A stretch of 64,000 nucleotides of DNA, taken from the NCBI GenBank assembly GCA_937121175.1, contig CAKZKD010000028.1:186001-250000 (forward strand), in the 5' to 3' direction. The position numbers and the translations under genes are program-made. Every line of letters begins with the position of its first letter. The first letter of the stretch is position 1. This document shows positions 18,524 to 29,011 of the stretch, one piece after another. The DNA is from an uncultured Flavobacteriales bacterium. GTDB lineage: Bacteria; Bacteroidota; Bacteroidia; Flavobacteriales_G; Salibacteraceae. Under the pieces are notes generated by a model. It ran no database searches and was not told the DNA's origin. It saw only the letters and a list, made by a program, of their open reading frames with translations.

Positions 18524-19864
18524 CTATTGAGCTACTCCTCCGTACGTATTGGCCGACGAACGACCACTAATTCTTCCAGATTTCATCAATCCGTCATACT
18601 CACGCATTAACAAATAAGACTCAACCTGTTGTAATGTATCTAATATTACCCCAACCATAATCAAAAGCGAAGTACCTCCGAAGAAGTAGGCAAATCCGGT
18701 ACTAACACCTGCTATCATTGCAAATGCCGGTAAAATTGCCACTAACGCTAGGAAAAATGACCCTGGTAGTGTTATTCTTGAAATAATAGTATCTAAAAAT
18801 TCTGCCGTGTCTTTACCTGGTCGAATACCAGGAACAAAACCACCGTTCTTTTTTAAATCATCTGCCATTTGATTAGGATTAACCGTAATAGCAGTATAGA
18901 AGTATGTAAATGCAATAATTAAAATCGCAAAAATAAAATTGTACCAGAAACCTGTTATATCTCCAAATGCCGCAGCTAAACCTGTCAGCGCATCTGAATC
19001 TGAGAATCCAACGATAGTCATAGGTACGAACATTAAGGCCTGTGCGAAGATTATTGGCATTACACCACTTGCATTTACCTTTAGTGGTAAGTACTGACGT
19101 GCACCTCCGTATTGACGACTACCTACAACATTCTTCGCAAAGTTCACTGGTACTCTACGAACACCTTGGACTAATAGAATCGTTGCAATCGTAACTAACA
19201 AAAGGAATACTATTTCAATTAGGAAAATAACTAATCCACCACCACCAATTCCGATTTGAGACTGAAACTCAAATGCGAGAGCTGTAGGCAATCCAGCGAT
19301 AATTCCTATCATAATTAATAGAGAAATACCATTTCCTAATCCTTTGTCAGTAATCTTTTCTCCTAACCACATTACGAACATGGTACCTGTCACTAATAAC
19401 ACAACTGAAGAAACCCAAAATAACATGGAATCCATAACAATTGCATTGGCAGGAACTTGAGTAGCAATGTACGAAGGAGCTTGAGCGAGGCAAATAACTA
19501 TTGTGAGTAATCTTGTATATTGATTAATCTTCTTTCTTCCGCTCTCACCCTCTTTTTGCATTTTAGCAAATTGAGGAATAGCGATGCCTAATAACTGCAT
19601 GACAATAGACGCAGATATATACGGCATTATTCCTAAAGCGAAAACAGAAGCACGACTGAATGCACCACCGGCAAACATGTTTAGCAAGGCAGCGATGCCT
19701 TGCGCTTGAGAAGCACCCGCTTGAAGAGCAACAGAATCGACACCTGGTAATACCACGAAAGACCCAAGTCGATAAATCAACAAGAATCCAAGTGTATTAA
19801 GAATGCGAATACGAAGTTCTTCGATTCGGTAAATATTCTTGAATGTTTCGATTATTCTCTTCAT
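18524..19864 (-). CDS. secY: preprotein translocase subunit SecY
   Basis: The 446-residue integral membrane protein has ten predicted helices and family landmarks: RIRILNTLGFLLIYRLGSFV in the first helix, ASIVMQLLGI, the plug region near AGGAFSRAS, VPVNFAKNVVG, GVMPIIFAQALM, FVPGIRPGKDTAEFL and the C-terminal LLMREYDGLMKSGRISGR. It forms the Sec channel for export and membrane insertion, which the many lipoproteins and T9SS cargo of this window also need. The C terminus carries a short Ser/Gly tail. rplO lies 20 bases upstream. Confidence 0.98.
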   Translation of the reverse strand: MKRIIETFKNIYRIEELRIRILNTLGFLLIYRLGSFVVLPGVDSVALQAGASQAQGIAALLNMFAGGAFSRASVFALGIMPYISASIVMQLLGIAIPQFAKMQKEGESGRKKINQYTRLLTIVICLAQAPSYIATQVPANAIVMDSMLFWVSSVVLLVTGTMFVMWLGEKITDKGLGNGISLLIMIGIIAGLPTALAFEFQSQIGIGGGGLVIFLIEIVFLLLVTIATILLVQGVRRVPVNFAKNVVGSRQYGGARQYLPLKVNASGVMPIIFAQALMFVPMTIVGFSDSDALTGLAAAFGDITGFWYNFIFAILIIAFTYFYTAITVNPNQMADDLKKNGGFVPGIRPGKDTAEFLDTIISRITLPGSFFLALVAILPAFAMIAGVSTGFAYFFGGTSLLIMVGVILDTLQQVESYLLMREYDGLMKSGRISGRSSANTYGGVAQ

Positions 19865-19884
19865 GCTTTTCTATTCTATACTAT

Positions 19885-20331
19885 TTATAGCGTATTTGCT
19901 TCTCCACCTGCAGCTTCAATTGCGCTTTTTGCAGATTTTGAGTAAGCATGAACAGTTACTTTCAATGTTGCTTTTAGTTCACCATGACCTAATACTTTCA
20001 CTAGATCATTTTTAGAAGCTAAACCATTGGCCATTAAACTTTCTTGATTTACTTCGGTTAGCTTCTTCTCATCTGCCAATTTCTGAAGTGTAGAAAGATT
20101 TACAGCTTTGTATTCAACTCTATTGATGTTCTTAAAACCAAATTTAGGTACACGTCGTTGCAAAGGCATTTGACCACCTTCGAAACCAATCTTTCTTGAA
20201 TATCCAGATCGTGACTTTGCACCTTTGTGACCTCTAGTTGAGGTACCACCATGGCCACTTCCTTCACCTCTACCAATTCTTTTAGTAGATTTCGTAGCGC
20301 CTTTTGCGGGTCTTAATTTATGTAGTTCCAT
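19885..20331 (-). CDS. rplO: 50S ribosomal protein L15
   Basis: The 148-residue uL15 protein starts [22 protein letters not shown], with the Gly-rich [19 protein letters not shown] loop and the segment [19 protein letters not shown]. It binds 23S rRNA early in large-subunit assembly. It precedes secY by 20 bases, as in the spc operon of most bacteria. Confidence 0.98.
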   Translation of the reverse strand: MELHKLRPAKGATKSTKRIGRGEGSGHGGTSTRGHKGAKSRSGYSRKIGFEGGQMPLQRRVPKFGFKNINRVEYKAVNLSTLQKLADEKKLTEVNQESLMANGLASKNDLVKVLGHGELKATLKVTVHAYSKSAKSAIEAAGGEANTL

Positions 20332-20348
20332 TACTGATTATTCAAATA

Positions 20349-20531
20349 TTATTTAACCTCTTCTGCTGTAACCATGTGACTTACTTTTCTAATCATTCCC
20401 ATGATTTGTGGAGTAGCCTCAACTTCAACAGTTTGATTCATTTTTCTAAGTCCTAATGCTTCAAGTGTCTTTTTTTGACGACTTGTTCTATTGATAGCAG
20501 ACTTAACCTTTGTGATTTTAACTTTTGCCAT
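20349..20531 (-). CDS. rpmD: 50S ribosomal protein L30
   Basis: The 60-residue uL30 protein shows the fold's short pattern: VKITKVKSAINRTSRQKKTLEALGLRKM followed by MGMIRKVSHMV. It lies 11 bases after rpsE and 17 before rplO, the standard spc order, which makes the assignment secure despite the short length. Confidence 0.97.
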   Translation of the reverse strand: MAKVKITKVKSAINRTSRQKKTLEALGLRKMNQTVEVEATPQIMGMIRKVSHMVTAEEVK

Positions 20532-20542
20532 TTTTCGATTGC

Positions 20543-21061
20543 TTATCCGTTAAACACTTTATCTAAATCTACACCTCTGTGGTTTGCAACAGTATTTGCA
20601 TCTCTTAATTCAGTCAATGCAGCAACTGTAGCTTTCACAACGTTAGTAGGGTTTGAAGAACCTTTTGATTTTGCCAAAACATCAGTTACTCCAACACTCT
20701 CCAATACAGCACGCATTGCGCCACCAGCGATAACACCGGTACCATGAGAAGCAGGTTGCATATAAACATAAGACCCACTGAATCTACCTGTTTGAGCATG
20801 TGGAATAGTTCCTCTGTTAATTGGAACTTTAACTAAGTTCTTTTTAGCGTCATCAATTCCTTTAGCAATTGCGCTGGTAACTTCATTAGCCTTGCCAGCA
20901 CCAAAGCCTACAACACCATTTTCATCACCTACTACAACTAATGCAGAAAAGCTAAACGTTCTACCCCCTTTGGTTACTTTAGTAACTCTTCGGATGTTTA
21001 CAAGCCTATCTTTTAATTCGATTTCGCTTGATCGTACTCTTTTAATATTCGCGTTTGCCAT
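20543..21061 (-). CDS. rpsE: 30S ribosomal protein S5
   Basis: I chose ATG 21061 (172 residues, [18 protein letters not shown]) and not the in-frame start at 21103, which would overlap rplR by 38 bases and adds residues not found in the family. The double-stranded-RNA-binding N domain ([31 protein letters not shown]) and C domain ([27 protein letters not shown]) are complete. S5 helps decoding accuracy and 30S assembly. Confidence 0.97.
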   Translation of the reverse strand: MANANIKRVRSSEIELKDRLVNIRRVTKVTKGGRTFSFSALVVVGDENGVVGFGAGKANEVTSAIAKGIDDAKKNLVKVPINRGTIPHAQTGRFSGSYVYMQPASHGTGVIAGGAMRAVLESVGVTDVLAKSKGSSNPTNVVKATVAALTELRDANTVANHRGVDLDKVFNG

Positions 21062-21065
21062 TTTC

Positions 21066-21419
21066 TTAGAAATTAAGACCGGTTTCTCTTGCAGAATCAG
21101 CAAATGATTTTACTCTTCCGTGATACAAAAATCCGTTTCTATCAAACTTTACTTTTTCTACTCCTGCAGCCTTAGCTTTTTCAGCTAATACTTTACCTAA
21201 CGCAGCTGCTCGCTCCGATTTGGTGCCTTTAGCAACATCTTTATTATTCAAAGAACTTGCGGCTACAATTGTTTTTCCTGATTTATCATCAATAACTTGA
21301 GCATAAAACTCGCAGTTACTTCTGAAAATAGATAATCTTGGAACATCAGCAGTACCAACAATGGTCTTTCTGATTCTTTTCTTGATTCTCTTTCTTCTTT
21401 CTAATTTAGATAATCCCAT
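21066..21419 (-). CDS. rplR: 50S ribosomal protein L18
   Basis: The 117-residue uL18 protein ([67 protein letters not shown]) binds 5S rRNA with L5 in the central protuberance. It starts 8 bases after rplF and ends 4 bases before rpsE. Confidence 0.98.
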   Translation of the reverse strand: MGLSKLERRKRIKKRIRKTIVGTADVPRLSIFRSNCEFYAQVIDDKSGKTIVAASSLNNKDVAKGTKSERAAALGKVLAEKAKAAGVEKVKFDRNGFLYHGRVKSFADSARETGLNF

Positions 21420-21427
21420 GATTCCTA

Positions 21428-21979
21428 TTATTTAGCAGCCGATTTACCAGCTTTTCTTCTAATATATTCGTCTTTGTATCTAATTCCCTTGCCTTTGTAA
21501 GGTTCTGGCTTTCTCAAAGATCTAATCTTAGATGCAACCATTCCAATTAACTGCTTGTCGTGAGACTCAAGTACGATTGTTGGGTTTTGCCCCCTTTCAC
21601 TTGTAGCAACAACTTTAATTTCTGCAGGTAAATTAATTAATACGTTATGCGAAAATCCAATAACTAATTCTAAATTCTGGCCAGTAGCAGTTGCTCTAAA
21701 ACCAACTCCATTCAGTTCCAATTCCTTTTTGTAACCTTCTGCTGTACCAATAAACATGTTATTGATTAGAGAACGATACAAACCATGTCTAGCTTTGGAT
21801 TCTTTGGAGTCATCTTTTCGCTTAACTTCTACTTGTTTCTCTTGAATATCAACAGTAACGTGATCAGAAATTGTTTGCGAAAGCTCACCTTTAGGACCCT
21901 TAACATGCACAACATTTCCATCAATAGAAATCGAAGTGTTTTCAGGAATTGAAATAGGCATTTTTCCTATTCGTGACAT
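21428..21979 (-). CDS. rplF: 50S ribosomal protein L6
   Basis: The 183-residue uL6 protein consists of two related domains; landmarks are MSRIGKMPISIPENTSI, VKGPKGELSQ, GLYRSLINNM and the C-terminal LRKPEPYKGKGIRYKDEYIRRKAGK. It binds near the sarcin-ricin loop and the L7/L12 stalk base. It follows rpsH by 21 bases. Confidence 0.98.
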   Translation of the reverse strand: MSRIGKMPISIPENTSISIDGNVVHVKGPKGELSQTISDHVTVDIQEKQVEVKRKDDSKESKARHGLYRSLINNMFIGTAEGYKKELELNGVGFRATATGQNLELVIGFSHNVLINLPAEIKVVATSERGQNPTIVLESHDKQLIGMVASKIRSLRKPEPYKGKGIRYKDEYIRRKAGKSAAK

Positions 21980-22000
21980 TTCTTTTGTTTTTCCTAATTA

Positions 22001-22399
22001 TTAATAAACGTGGCAAAGAACTTCTCCACCAACTTTAAGTTTTCTTGCTTCTTTATCCGTCATTACACCTTTAGAAGTTGAAATGATAGCCACACCTAGG
22101 CCGTTAAGTACACGTGGCAACTCTTTTGAGTTTGAGTACTTACGTAATCCTGGAGTTGAAACTCTTTTTAATTCTTTAATTGCTGGAGCTTTTTCAGAAC
22201 CGCTATATTTCAATGCGATTTTGATTGTTCCTTGAGGTCCTTCTTCTTCAAACTTGTAGTTTAAGACATACCCTTTATTGAAAAGGATTTTTGTCATTTC
22301 TTTCTTCAAGTTAGAAGCTGGAATCTCTACCACTTTATGACCAGCGGAGATTGCGTTACGCAATCTTGTAAGATAATCTGCTATTGGATCTGTATTCAT
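22001..22399 (-). CDS. rpsH: 30S ribosomal protein S8
   Basis: The 132-residue uS8 protein shows DPIADYLTRLRNAISAGHKVVEIPAS at the N terminus and the conserved C-terminal GLGVAIISTSKGVMTDKEARK. It binds the 16S central domain. In E. coli S8 represses the spc operon; I see no obvious mimic of its site near rplE or rplX here. Confidence 0.98.
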   Translation of the reverse strand: MNTDPIADYLTRLRNAISAGHKVVEIPASNLKKEMTKILFNKGYVLNYKFEEEGPQGTIKIALKYSGSEKAPAIKELKRVSTPGLRKYSNSKELPRVLNGLGVAIISTSKGVMTDKEARKLKVGGEVLCHVY

Positions 22400-22423
22400 T
22401 ACTGTATTCTTAAAATGATGTTA

Positions 22424-22693
22424 TTACCAACTTGCTTTTTTAACTCCTGGTATTAATCCTTGTACTGCCATCTCTCTGAAAGTAACTCTTGATATACCAA
22501 AATTTCTCATGTATCCTCTTGGACGACCAGTAAGCTTACATCTGTTGTGTAAACGAACAGAAGAAGAATTAGCTGGAAGTTTTTGTAAACCTTCCCAATC
22601 TCCAGCAGCTTTTAACGCTTCTCGTTTAGCCGCATATTTTGCTACCATTCTTTCACGCTTTCGCTCTCTGGCTTTCATTGATTCTTTTGCCAT
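22424..22693 (-). CDS. rpsN: 30S ribosomal protein S14 (zinc-free, long form)
   Basis: The 89-residue uS14 protein is the long, zinc-independent form: [17 protein letters not shown], then [31 protein letters not shown]. The two CxxC pairs of the short zinc-binding S14 are absent. Together with the zinc-free L36 this is in keeping with low zinc demand of the ribosome in this lineage. It starts 5 bases after rplE. Confidence 0.98.
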   Translation of the reverse strand: MAKESMKARERKRERMVAKYAAKREALKAAGDWEGLQKLPANSSSVRLHNRCKLTGRPRGYMRNFGISRVTFREMAVQGLIPGVKKASW

Positions 22694-22698
22694 CTTTC

Positions 22699-23250
22699 TT
22701 ACTTTTTAAACGGTAATCCGAATTCTGTTAATAATGCTCTTGCTTCCTCGTCTGTATTAGCTGAAGTTACAAAAGTGATATCCATTCCATTGATTTCCTT
22801 CACCTTATCGATGTCAATCTCTGGAAAAATAATTTGCTCTTTAACGCCCATATTGTAGTTTCCACGACCGTCGAAACCAGTAGCACTAATACCTCTAAAG
22901 TCTCTTGTTCTAGGAAGTGCTAAAGCAATGAGTCTATCTAAGAATTCGTACATTTTTACTTTTCTCAAAGTAACTTTAGCGCCAATTGGCATTCCTTTTC
23001 TTACTTTGAAATTAGAGATATCCTTCTTAGACTTACAGATAACAGGCTTTTGACCAGTTATCAATCCCATTTCCTCTAAAGCTAATTCCATAATCTTTTT
23101 GTCAGAAATTGCTTTACCAAGACCTTGGTTTACAACTATCTTTTCGAGAACCGGAACTTCCATCGGCGATTTATAGCCGAATTTTTTCATCATCGAAGCA
23201 ACTATTTCACTACGATAAGTTTCTTTTAACCTGGGTTGAACTTGAACCAT
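22699..23250 (-). CDS. rplE: 50S ribosomal protein L5
   Basis: The 183-residue uL5 protein ([81 protein letters not shown]) binds 5S rRNA and contacts the P-site tRNA. Its start overlaps the rplX stop by one base, indicating translational coupling. Confidence 0.98.
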   Translation of the reverse strand: MVQVQPRLKETYRSEIVASMMKKFGYKSPMEVPVLEKIVVNQGLGKAISDKKIMELALEEMGLITGQKPVICKSKKDISNFKVRKGMPIGAKVTLRKVKMYEFLDRLIALALPRTRDFRGISATGFDGRGNYNMGVKEQIIFPEIDIDKVKEINGMDITFVTSANTDEEARALLTEFGLPFKK

Positions 23251-23564
23251 TACTTAATTTCCTCCCCTGTTTTTATTAATTTTCTAACTGACTTACCATC
23301 TGCGTCTTTTACTCTAGAAACTCTAGAAGCAGTTCCGTCAGCACCAGTAACCATTAGATTAGAAATATGAATTGTACCTTCTTTTTCTACGATTCCGCCT
23401 TCTGGATTCTCAGCAGATGGCTTAACATGTTTCTTAATCATGTTTAACCCTTCAACAGAAGCACGTTGCTTCTCCATTTGAAGACTAAGAACTCTACCAG
23501 TTTTGCCTTTGTACTCTCCAGCAATAACTTTAACGGTATCTCCTTTTTTAATGTGTAATTTCAT
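23250..23564 (-). CDS. rplX: 50S ribosomal protein L24
   Basis: The 104-residue uL24 protein starts with the KOW motif ([23 protein letters not shown]) and continues [21 protein letters not shown]. It is an early assembly initiator at the 5' end of 23S rRNA. It lies 12 bases after rplN and overlaps rplE by one base. Confidence 0.98.
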   Translation of the reverse strand: MKLHIKKGDTVKVIAGEYKGKTGRVLSLQMEKQRASVEGLNMIKKHVKPSAENPEGGIVEKEGTIHISNLMVTGADGTASRVSRVKDADGKSVRKLIKTGEEIK

Positions 23565-23576
23565 CTTAAAATTCGA

Positions 23577-23945
23577 TTAAAGCACTTCTGGTGCAAGTGA
23601 AACAATTTTCATGTATTGCTTATCTCTAAGCTCACGAGCTACAGGACCAAAAATCCTTGTTCCTCTCATCTCGCCACCCGTGTTCAATAAAACACATGCA
23701 TTGTTGTCGAAACGTATATACGATCCATCATGACGGCGTACCTCTTTCTTCGTACGAACTATTACAGCAGTAGAAACAGCACCTTTTTTGATATTTCCAG
23801 ATGGAATTGCATCTTTAACAGTAACAACTATTTTGTCACCAACAGAAGCATATCTTCTTTTAGTACCGCCTAGAACTCTGATACAAAGCACTTGCTTTGC
23901 TCCTGAGTTATCTGCAACTTCTAATCTTGATTCTTGTTGTATCAT
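23577..23945 (-). CDS. rplN: 50S ribosomal protein L14
   Basis: The 122-residue uL14 protein opens [27 protein letters not shown] and contains [27 protein letters not shown] and [13 protein letters not shown]. It forms an intersubunit bridge and is the docking site of the silencing factor RsfS. It lies 21 bases after rpsQ. Confidence 0.98.
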   Translation of the reverse strand: MIQQESRLEVADNSGAKQVLCIRVLGGTKRRYASVGDKIVVTVKDAIPSGNIKKGAVSTAVIVRTKKEVRRHDGSYIRFDNNACVLLNTGGEMRGTRIFGPVARELRDKQYMKIVSLAPEVL

Positions 23946-23966
23946 CTTCTTAAGCTTTCGACTTAA

Positions 23967-24221
23967 TTATTTTGCTTTTTCAATAACTTCAGCAAGTCTC
24001 CATCTCTTACTTTTTGACAAAGGTCGAGTTTCCATAATTCTTACTGTATCTCCTACACCACACTCGTCTTTTTCATCGTGAGCCATAAATTTATTTGACT
24101 TCTTAACGAATTTACCATAGATTGGGTGCTTCATCTTTCTCTCAACCACAACAGTAATAGACTTGTTCATGGCTGCGCTGGTTACTACACCAACTCTTTC
24201 TTTTCTTAAATTCCTTTGCAC
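23967..24221 (-). CDS. rpsQ: 30S ribosomal protein S17
   Basis: The uS17 body is unambiguous ([59 protein letters not shown]). No ATG is available. GTG 24221 gives 84 residues starting [10 protein letters not shown], the usual family length, 7 bases after the rpmC stop. The alternative TTG 24245 would add eight residues and overlap rpmC by 17 bases. I prefer GTG; the choice needs N-terminal data. Confidence 0.9.
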   Translation of the reverse strand: MQRNLRKERVGVVTSAAMNKSITVVVERKMKHPIYGKFVKKSNKFMAHDEKDECGVGDTVRIMETRPLSKSKRWRLAEVIEKAK

Positions 24222-24228
24222 AGCTTTA

Positions 24229-24429
24229 TTATTTAGATTGCTCAAGATTCCTTTTCGTAATCTCAGTATTTAACCGAGCAATAGTTTTTCGCTTCTGCTT
24301 TAATACTACAGGGCTTTCCAATTGAGAAACCTTGTGATTAAGTTTTAGCTTTCCTAAAGATTCCATTTCGTCCTCTAATCGTTCGAAAAGTTCTTCAGTT
24401 TTTAATTCTTTTATTACCGACTGTTTCAT
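24229..24429 (-). CDS. rpmC: 50S ribosomal protein L29
   Basis: The 66-residue uL29 protein is two helices: [30 protein letters not shown] then [11 protein letters not shown]. It lies at the exit tunnel next to L23. Its place between rplP and rpsQ is standard for the S10 cluster. Confidence 0.97.
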   Translation of the reverse strand: MKQSVIKELKTEELFERLEDEMESLGKLKLNHKVSQLESPVVLKQKRKTIARLNTEITKRNLEQSK

Positions 24430-24441
24430 GATTCTAAATTC

Positions 24442-24858
24442 TTAAGCGAGGTCTTTTCTCATTACAAATCTGCAAGTAACAGGAAGCTTCTGAGCTGCAA
24501 GTCTCAACGCCTCACGTGCAGTGTCTTCTTTTACCCCTTCGATTTCGAACAAAATTCTACCTGGTTTTATTTTAGCAACCCAGTGATCCAAAGCTCCTTT
24601 ACCCTTACCCATACGTACTTCCGCAGGCTTATTGGTTATTGGAGTATCTGGAAAAATTCTAATCCAAACTTGACCTTCTCTTTTCATGTAACGGGTAACC
24701 GCAATCCTTGCTGCTTCAATCTGTCTTGAAGTCAAGCGACCCATTTCATTAGTTTTTATTCCATAAGATCCGAAAGACAAAGTTGAACCTCTATGAGCGA
24801 TTCCCTTAATTCTTCCTTTCTGGACTTTTCTATGCTTTACTTTTCTCGGCTGTAACAT
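24442..24858 (-). CDS. rplP: 50S ribosomal protein L16
   Basis: The 138-residue uL16 protein starts [24 protein letters not shown] and has [25 protein letters not shown], the loop that approaches the A-site tRNA, including the Arg targeted by the hydroxylase RoxA in some bacteria. It follows rpsC by 26 bases. Confidence 0.98.
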   Translation of the reverse strand: MLQPRKVKHRKVQKGRIKGIAHRGSTLSFGSYGIKTNEMGRLTSRQIEAARIAVTRYMKREGQVWIRIFPDTPITNKPAEVRMGKGKGALDHWVAKIKPGRILFEIEGVKEDTAREALRLAAQKLPVTCRFVMRKDLA

Positions 24859-24884
24859 CCTTTAGTATCTTAACCAGTCCTTAA

Positions 24885-25598
24885 TTAATTTCTTTTTCTT
24901 CTAGATCGTTGCTGTGGTCTAGCAGCTGCAGGTGATTTTTTCTTATTCTCGATAACTGGAGATAAATCTCTTTTACCCAAAACTTCACCGTTACAAATCC
25001 AAACCTTCACCCCAATTCTACCATAAGTAGTGTGCGCTTCAGAAAGAGCATAATCAATATCAGCTCTAAAAGTATGCAGTGGAATTCGACCTTCTTTGTA
25101 ATGTTCGGTCCTCGCCATTTCAGCGCCATTCAATCTCCCAGAAACAGTTACCTTAATTCCTTCCGCTCCCATTCTAATGGTACTAGCGATAGACATTTTA
25201 GCCGCTCTACGGAAAGATATACGTCCTTCAATTTGACGAGCAATGCTATCTGCTACCAAACGAGCATCTAGTTCTGGTCTTTTGATTTCGAAAATGTTGA
25301 TTTGAACATCTTTCTTCGTAATCTTCTTAAGCTCTTCTTTAAGTTTATCAACCTCAGAACCACCCTTTCCGATAATAATACCCGGACGTGCGGTTTTGAT
25401 TGTAACGGTAATTAACTTAAGTGTACGCTCAATAATAATATTAGAAACACTTGCTTTTCTTAAACGAGCATTTAGGTAACGACGAATGTTATAATCTTCA
25501 ACGATTTTATCTTCGTACTTTCTACCACCGTACCAGTTAGAATCCCATCCTCTGATGAAACCTAATCTATTAGCAATTGGATTTGTCTTTTGTCCCAT
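24885..25598 (-). CDS. rpsC: 30S ribosomal protein S3
   Basis: The 237-residue uS3 protein has the N-terminal [24 protein letters not shown], a KH domain with [19 protein letters not shown], and the C domain [27 protein letters not shown] Lys/Arg-rich tail ([21 protein letters not shown]) follows. It lines the mRNA entry channel. rplV ends 2 bases upstream. Confidence 0.98.
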   Translation of the reverse strand: MGQKTNPIANRLGFIRGWDSNWYGGRKYEDKIVEDYNIRRYLNARLRKASVSNIIIERTLKLITVTIKTARPGIIIGKGGSEVDKLKEELKKITKKDVQINIFEIKRPELDARLVADSIARQIEGRISFRRAAKMSIASTIRMGAEGIKVTVSGRLNGAEMARTEHYKEGRIPLHTFRADIDYALSEAHTTYGRIGVKVWICNGEVLGKRDLSPVIENKKKSPAAARPQQRSRRKRN

Positions 25599-25600
25599 CG

Positions 25601-26005
25601 TTATTTATCCTCCTGGTTTTGTGTTCCAAGAACAAGTGTTACGTGATTTGATCTCTTTCTAATTCTGTATGCTCTACCCTGAGCTCTAGCTTGAATTCGC
25701 TTTAACATAGAAGCGGCGTCAACCTTTACTTCTTTCACGAACAATCCAGCGCCTTCCCAATCAGAACCTGATTTTTCTTCATAATTAGCAACCGCTGACC
25801 AAAGTAATTTCTCTAGTTTGTTAGAAGCATCTTGCTTGTGAAATTGCAAAATATTTGCAGCTTTCACAACTTCTTCACCTCTAATTAAATCAGCTACTAA
25901 TCTCATTTTTCGAGGAGAGCTTGTACTTCCGTTTAGCTTAGCTAAGTAAATAGACTTATTAGCCTCTTTACGTTCTTCTGCTTTTAATCTTTTTCTAGCA
26001 CCCAT
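25601..26005 (-). CDS. rplV: 50S ribosomal protein L22
   Basis: The 134-residue uL22 protein shows [20 protein letters not shown] and the conserved C-terminal [20 protein letters not shown], whose beta-hairpin lines the exit tunnel near the macrolide site. No insertion or deletion in the hairpin suggests macrolide resistance. It lies 5 bases after rpsS. Confidence 0.97.
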   Translation of the reverse strand: MGARKRLKAEERKEANKSIYLAKLNGSTSSPRKMRLVADLIRGEEVVKAANILQFHKQDASNKLEKLLWSAVANYEEKSGSDWEGAGLFVKEVKVDAASMLKRIQARAQGRAYRIRKRSNHVTLVLGTQNQEDK

Positions 26006-26010
26006 CAGAA

Positions 26011-26286
26011 TTATTTTTTCTTGTCTTTTTTACCAACATGACCTCTCCAGGTTCTAGTTGGAGAAAATTCTCCTAATTTATGTCCTACCATGTTCTCAGT
26101 AACATATACTGGAATGAACTGGCGACCATTATGAACTCCGATAGTTAGACCAACGAAATCAGGAGTTATCATAGATGATCGAGACCATGTTTTGATAACC
26201 GACTTCTTGTTTGAATCCTGCATTTCTAAAACTCGTTTTTCGAGTTTATAATGCACGTAAGGAGGCTTTTTAAGTGAACGACTCAT
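26011..26286 (-). CDS. rpsS: 30S ribosomal protein S19
   Basis: The 91-residue uS19 protein shows [60 protein letters not shown] and a basic end. It forms the S13-S19 complex in the 30S head. It lies 7 bases after rplB. Confidence 0.98.
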   Translation of the reverse strand: MSRSLKKPPYVHYKLEKRVLEMQDSNKKSVIKTWSRSSMITPDFVGLTIGVHNGRQFIPVYVTENMVGHKLGEFSPTRTWRGHVGKKDKKK

Positions 26287-26293
26287 CTATAAA

Positions 26294-27115
26294 TTATTTT
26301 CTTTTCGTTATGATATAACGATTAGTAGATTTTTTCTTTGCTCTTGTTTTAAATCCTTTAGCCGGAACACCGTTTCTAGACCTTGGATGACCTCCAGACT
26401 GACGTCCTTCACCACCACCCATCGGATGATCAACTGGGTTCATTGCCACGCCTCTAGTACGAGGTCTTCTACCTTGCCATCTGCTTCTTCCTGCTTTACC
26501 AGAAATTTCTAAACTATGGTCACCGTTTGATACAGAACCAATAGTTGCAAGGCATGTTAAAAGGATTTGTCTCGTTTCTCCAGAAGGCATTTTAACAATT
26601 GCGAACTTTCCGTCTTTCGCATTTAACTGCGCATAAGACCCAGCACCTCTTGCAATTTTACCTCCTTGACCAGGACGCATTTCAATGTTATGAATGATAG
26701 TACCCAATGGCACATCTTTCAAAAACAAAGTATTACCAACTTCTGGAGCCGCTTTTTCGCCGCTCAAGATTTCTTGACCAACTTCAATTCCATTAGGAGC
26801 AACAATATATCTTTTCTCTCCATCCACATAGTTAATCAATGCAATACGAGCCGTTCTGTTTGGATCATACTCTACACTAACTACTTTTCCAGGGATTCCG
26901 AATTTTTCACGTTTGAAATCAATCTCACGGTATTTCTTTTTGTGACCACCACCAATATAGCGAGCAGTCATTCTACCAGTATTGTTTCGTCCACCTGAAC
27001 GCTTAATGCTTCTGATTAAGCTTTTTTCAGCTTTATCAGTAGTCACCTCAGCAAAGGTTCCCGCTACTTTATGTCTCTGTCCGGGTGTAACCGGTCTAAA
27101 CTTCTTTACAGCCAT
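26294..27115 (-). CDS. rplB: 50S ribosomal protein L2
   Basis: The 273-residue uL2 protein has [12 protein letters not shown] at the N terminus, [21 protein letters not shown], the peptidyl-transferase-proximal segment [26 protein letters not shown] with its conserved His, and a basic C terminus. It is needed for subunit joining and peptidyl transfer. rplW lies 9 bases upstream. Confidence 0.98.
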   Translation of the reverse strand: MAVKKFRPVTPGQRHKVAGTFAEVTTDKAEKSLIRSIKRSGGRNNTGRMTARYIGGGHKKKYREIDFKREKFGIPGKVVSVEYDPNRTARIALINYVDGEKRYIVAPNGIEVGQEILSGEKAAPEVGNTLFLKDVPLGTIIHNIEMRPGQGGKIARGAGSYAQLNAKDGKFAIVKMPSGETRQILLTCLATIGSVSNGDHSLEISGKAGRSRWQGRRPRTRGVAMNPVDHPMGGGEGRQSGGHPRSRNGVPAKGFKTRAKKKSTNRYIITKRK

Positions 27116-27124
27116 CTCTCTTTC

Positions 27125-27415
27125 TTAAATATTACTGTAGAAATCAATAATTTCACCTTCATTCAAGGTAACCACTGCTTTCTTGTACGACCCAATCTTT
27201 CCAGAAATGACTCCCGATTTTGTATAACGAGATTTTTTCTTGGAAGGCATTATCATAGTACTGATAGATTTCACAGATACACCGTATGCTTCTTCAACCG
27301 CCGATTTGATTTCAATCTTATTCACTTCTTTAGGCACGACAAAACCGTATCGGTTTAAGTCTTCCCCTTGCTGAGTCATTTTTTCAGTAATGACAGGTTT
27401 AAGTAAAATATTCAT
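27125..27415 (-). CDS. rplW: 50S ribosomal protein L23
   Basis: The 96-residue uL23 protein (LLKPVITEKMT, RYGFVVPKEVNKIEIKSAVEEAYGVSV, YKKAVVTLNEGEIIDFYSN) is at the exit tunnel and docks trigger factor and SRP. It follows rplD by 6 bases and precedes rplB by 9. Confidence 0.97.
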   Translation of the reverse strand: MNILLKPVITEKMTQQGEDLNRYGFVVPKEVNKIEIKSAVEEAYGVSVKSISTMIMPSKKKSRYTKSGVISGKIGSYKKAVVTLNEGEIIDFYSNI

Positions 27416-27421
27416 ATCAAA

Positions 27422-28048
27422 TTAGCTTAACAATGATTCAATTTTTCCCAAAGAACCCTCGCACAACACTAGGTTTCCAGAGTTTAAAATTGCGTAAGTA
27501 TTTAACTCTGAGGTTGTTACGCAATTAAAGCCCTGTAAATTTCGGGACGACAAATATACATTTTTGTTCAATTCAGGCAACACTAGCAAGACTTTTTTAC
27601 CCGTAAGCTTCAAGTCATTGACTATCTTAACCATATCGGAGGTTTTTGGTGCTTTCAGATTAAAATCTTCAACAACCATAATTTCTTTTGCTTGTGCTTT
27701 CGTCGTAAGAGCAGATTTTCTGGCTAAAGACTTTACCTTTTTGTTCAATTTGATATCGTAGGTTCTTGGTCTAGGACCGAAAACACGTCCACCACCTTTA
27801 AACAAAGGAGATTTAATACTACCAGCACGTGCTGTACCAGTGCCTTTCTGCTTTTTAATCTTTCTTGTAGAACCTGTAATTTCAGCTCTTTCTTTAGACT
27901 TGGAAGTTCCTTGTCTTTGATTCGCTAAATATTGTTTTACATCTAGATAAACCGCATGCTCATTAGGCTCGATTCCGAAGATATCGTCCTTAAGTTCAGC
28001 TTTCTTAGAAGCCTTAGAACCGTCTATTTTTAATATATCAAGTTTCAT
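27422..28048 (-). CDS. rplD: 50S ribosomal protein L4
   Basis: I chose ATG 28048 (208 residues, [10 protein letters not shown]), one base after the rplC stop; an in-frame start at 28060 would overlap rplC. The conserved tunnel loop is visible ([38 protein letters not shown]). In E. coli L4 represses the S10 operon; no comparable leader lies before rpsJ, since only 10 bases separate it from fusA. Confidence 0.97.
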   Translation of the reverse strand: MKLDILKIDGSKASKKAELKDDIFGIEPNEHAVYLDVKQYLANQRQGTSKSKERAEITGSTRKIKKQKGTGTARAGSIKSPLFKGGGRVFGPRPRTYDIKLNKKVKSLARKSALTTKAQAKEIMVVEDFNLKAPKTSDMVKIVNDLKLTGKKVLLVLPELNKNVYLSSRNLQGFNCVTTSELNTYAILNSGNLVLCEGSLGKIESLLS

Positions 28049-28049
28049 C

Positions 28050-28667
28050 TTACTTCTCAACTTTTACAATTGAACCTTTAGGGCCAGGTACAGCACCTTT
28101 AACTACTAGTAAGTTTTTATCGCCAATAACTTTAAGAACTTGTAAGTTGGCAACTTTAACCAAATCACCGCCAGTTCTACCAGCCATTTTCATTCCTTTA
28201 AAAACTCTTGAAGGCGTCGAAGCCATACCAATTGACCCTGGCGTACGACCAACATCCTTAGTACCGTGCGACGCATCTCCAACACCGTGGAAATTATGAC
28301 GCTTCACTACACCTTGAAAACCTTTACCTTTAGAAACACCTGATACATCAACGTACTCACCTTCTTCAAAAATTGAACTATCGATAACATCTCCGGCTTT
28401 TACCTCATCGGCATAACCATCAAATTCTTCAACATGCTTTTTTGGAGTAGTTCCGGCCTTTTTAAAATGACCTTTGAGAGCAGCGGAAGTATGCTTTTCA
28501 GACTTTTCTTCATACCCAATTTGGACAGCGGTGTATCCATCTGTCTCTTCTGTTCGAACTTGTGTTACAACACAAGGTCCGACAGAGAGTACAGTACAAG
28601 GAAGGTTTCTACCTTCCTCACTAAACACACTTGTCATTCCTATTTTTCTACCAATTATTCCAGGCAT
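28050..28667 (-). CDS. rplC: 50S ribosomal protein L3
   Basis: The 205-residue uL3 protein opens [18 protein letters not shown] and has the conserved [37 protein letters not shown] segment, which reaches the peptidyl transferase centre and carries the Gln methylated by PrmB in some bacteria. It follows rpsJ by 28 bases. Confidence 0.98.
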   Translation of the reverse strand: MPGIIGRKIGMTSVFSEEGRNLPCTVLSVGPCVVTQVRTEETDGYTAVQIGYEEKSEKHTSAALKGHFKKAGTTPKKHVEEFDGYADEVKAGDVIDSSIFEEGEYVDVSGVSKGKGFQGVVKRHNFHGVGDASHGTKDVGRTPGSIGMASTPSRVFKGMKMAGRTGGDLVKVANLQVLKVIGDKNLLVVKGAVPGPKGSIVKVEK

Positions 28668-28695
28668 CTTTCTACTTATTAAGAATAAACTCTAA

Positions 28696-29001
28696 TTATA
28701 CTTTTATTTCTACCTCAACTCCACTTGGCAATTCAAGTTTCATGAGTGCATCAACAGTCTTTGAAGACGAAGAATAGATATCTAACAATCTTTTAAACGA
28801 ATTCAATTCAAACTGCTCTCTTGCTTTTTTATTTACGTGTGGTGATTTCAACACAGTAAATATTTTTTTGTTAGTAGGAAGTGGAATTGGTCCACTAACT
28901 ACAGCACCAGTTGACTTTACAGTCTTTACAATTTTCTCAGCGGACTTGTCCACCAAGTTATGGTCGTAAGAACGTAATTTAATTCTAATTTTTTGTGCCA
29001 T
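28696..29001 (-). CDS. rpsJ: 30S ribosomal protein S10
   Basis: The 101-residue uS10 protein shows [52 protein letters not shown] and ends [11 protein letters not shown]. It is a 30S head protein and, as NusE, part of antitermination complexes. Because fusA ends only 10 bases upstream, the str and S10 groups appear to be one transcription unit here. tuf is not between them. Confidence 0.98.
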   Translation of the reverse strand: MAQKIRIKLRSYDHNLVDKSAEKIVKTVKSTGAVVSGPIPLPTNKKIFTVLKSPHVNKKAREQFELNSFKRLLDIYSSSSKTVDALMKLELPSGVEVEIKV

Positions 29002-29011
29002 GATTACTTTA

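Noticed and set aside
20892-21107. 71-codon plus-strand ORF over rpsE and rplR
   Set aside because: Lies fully opposite two conserved ribosomal protein genes.
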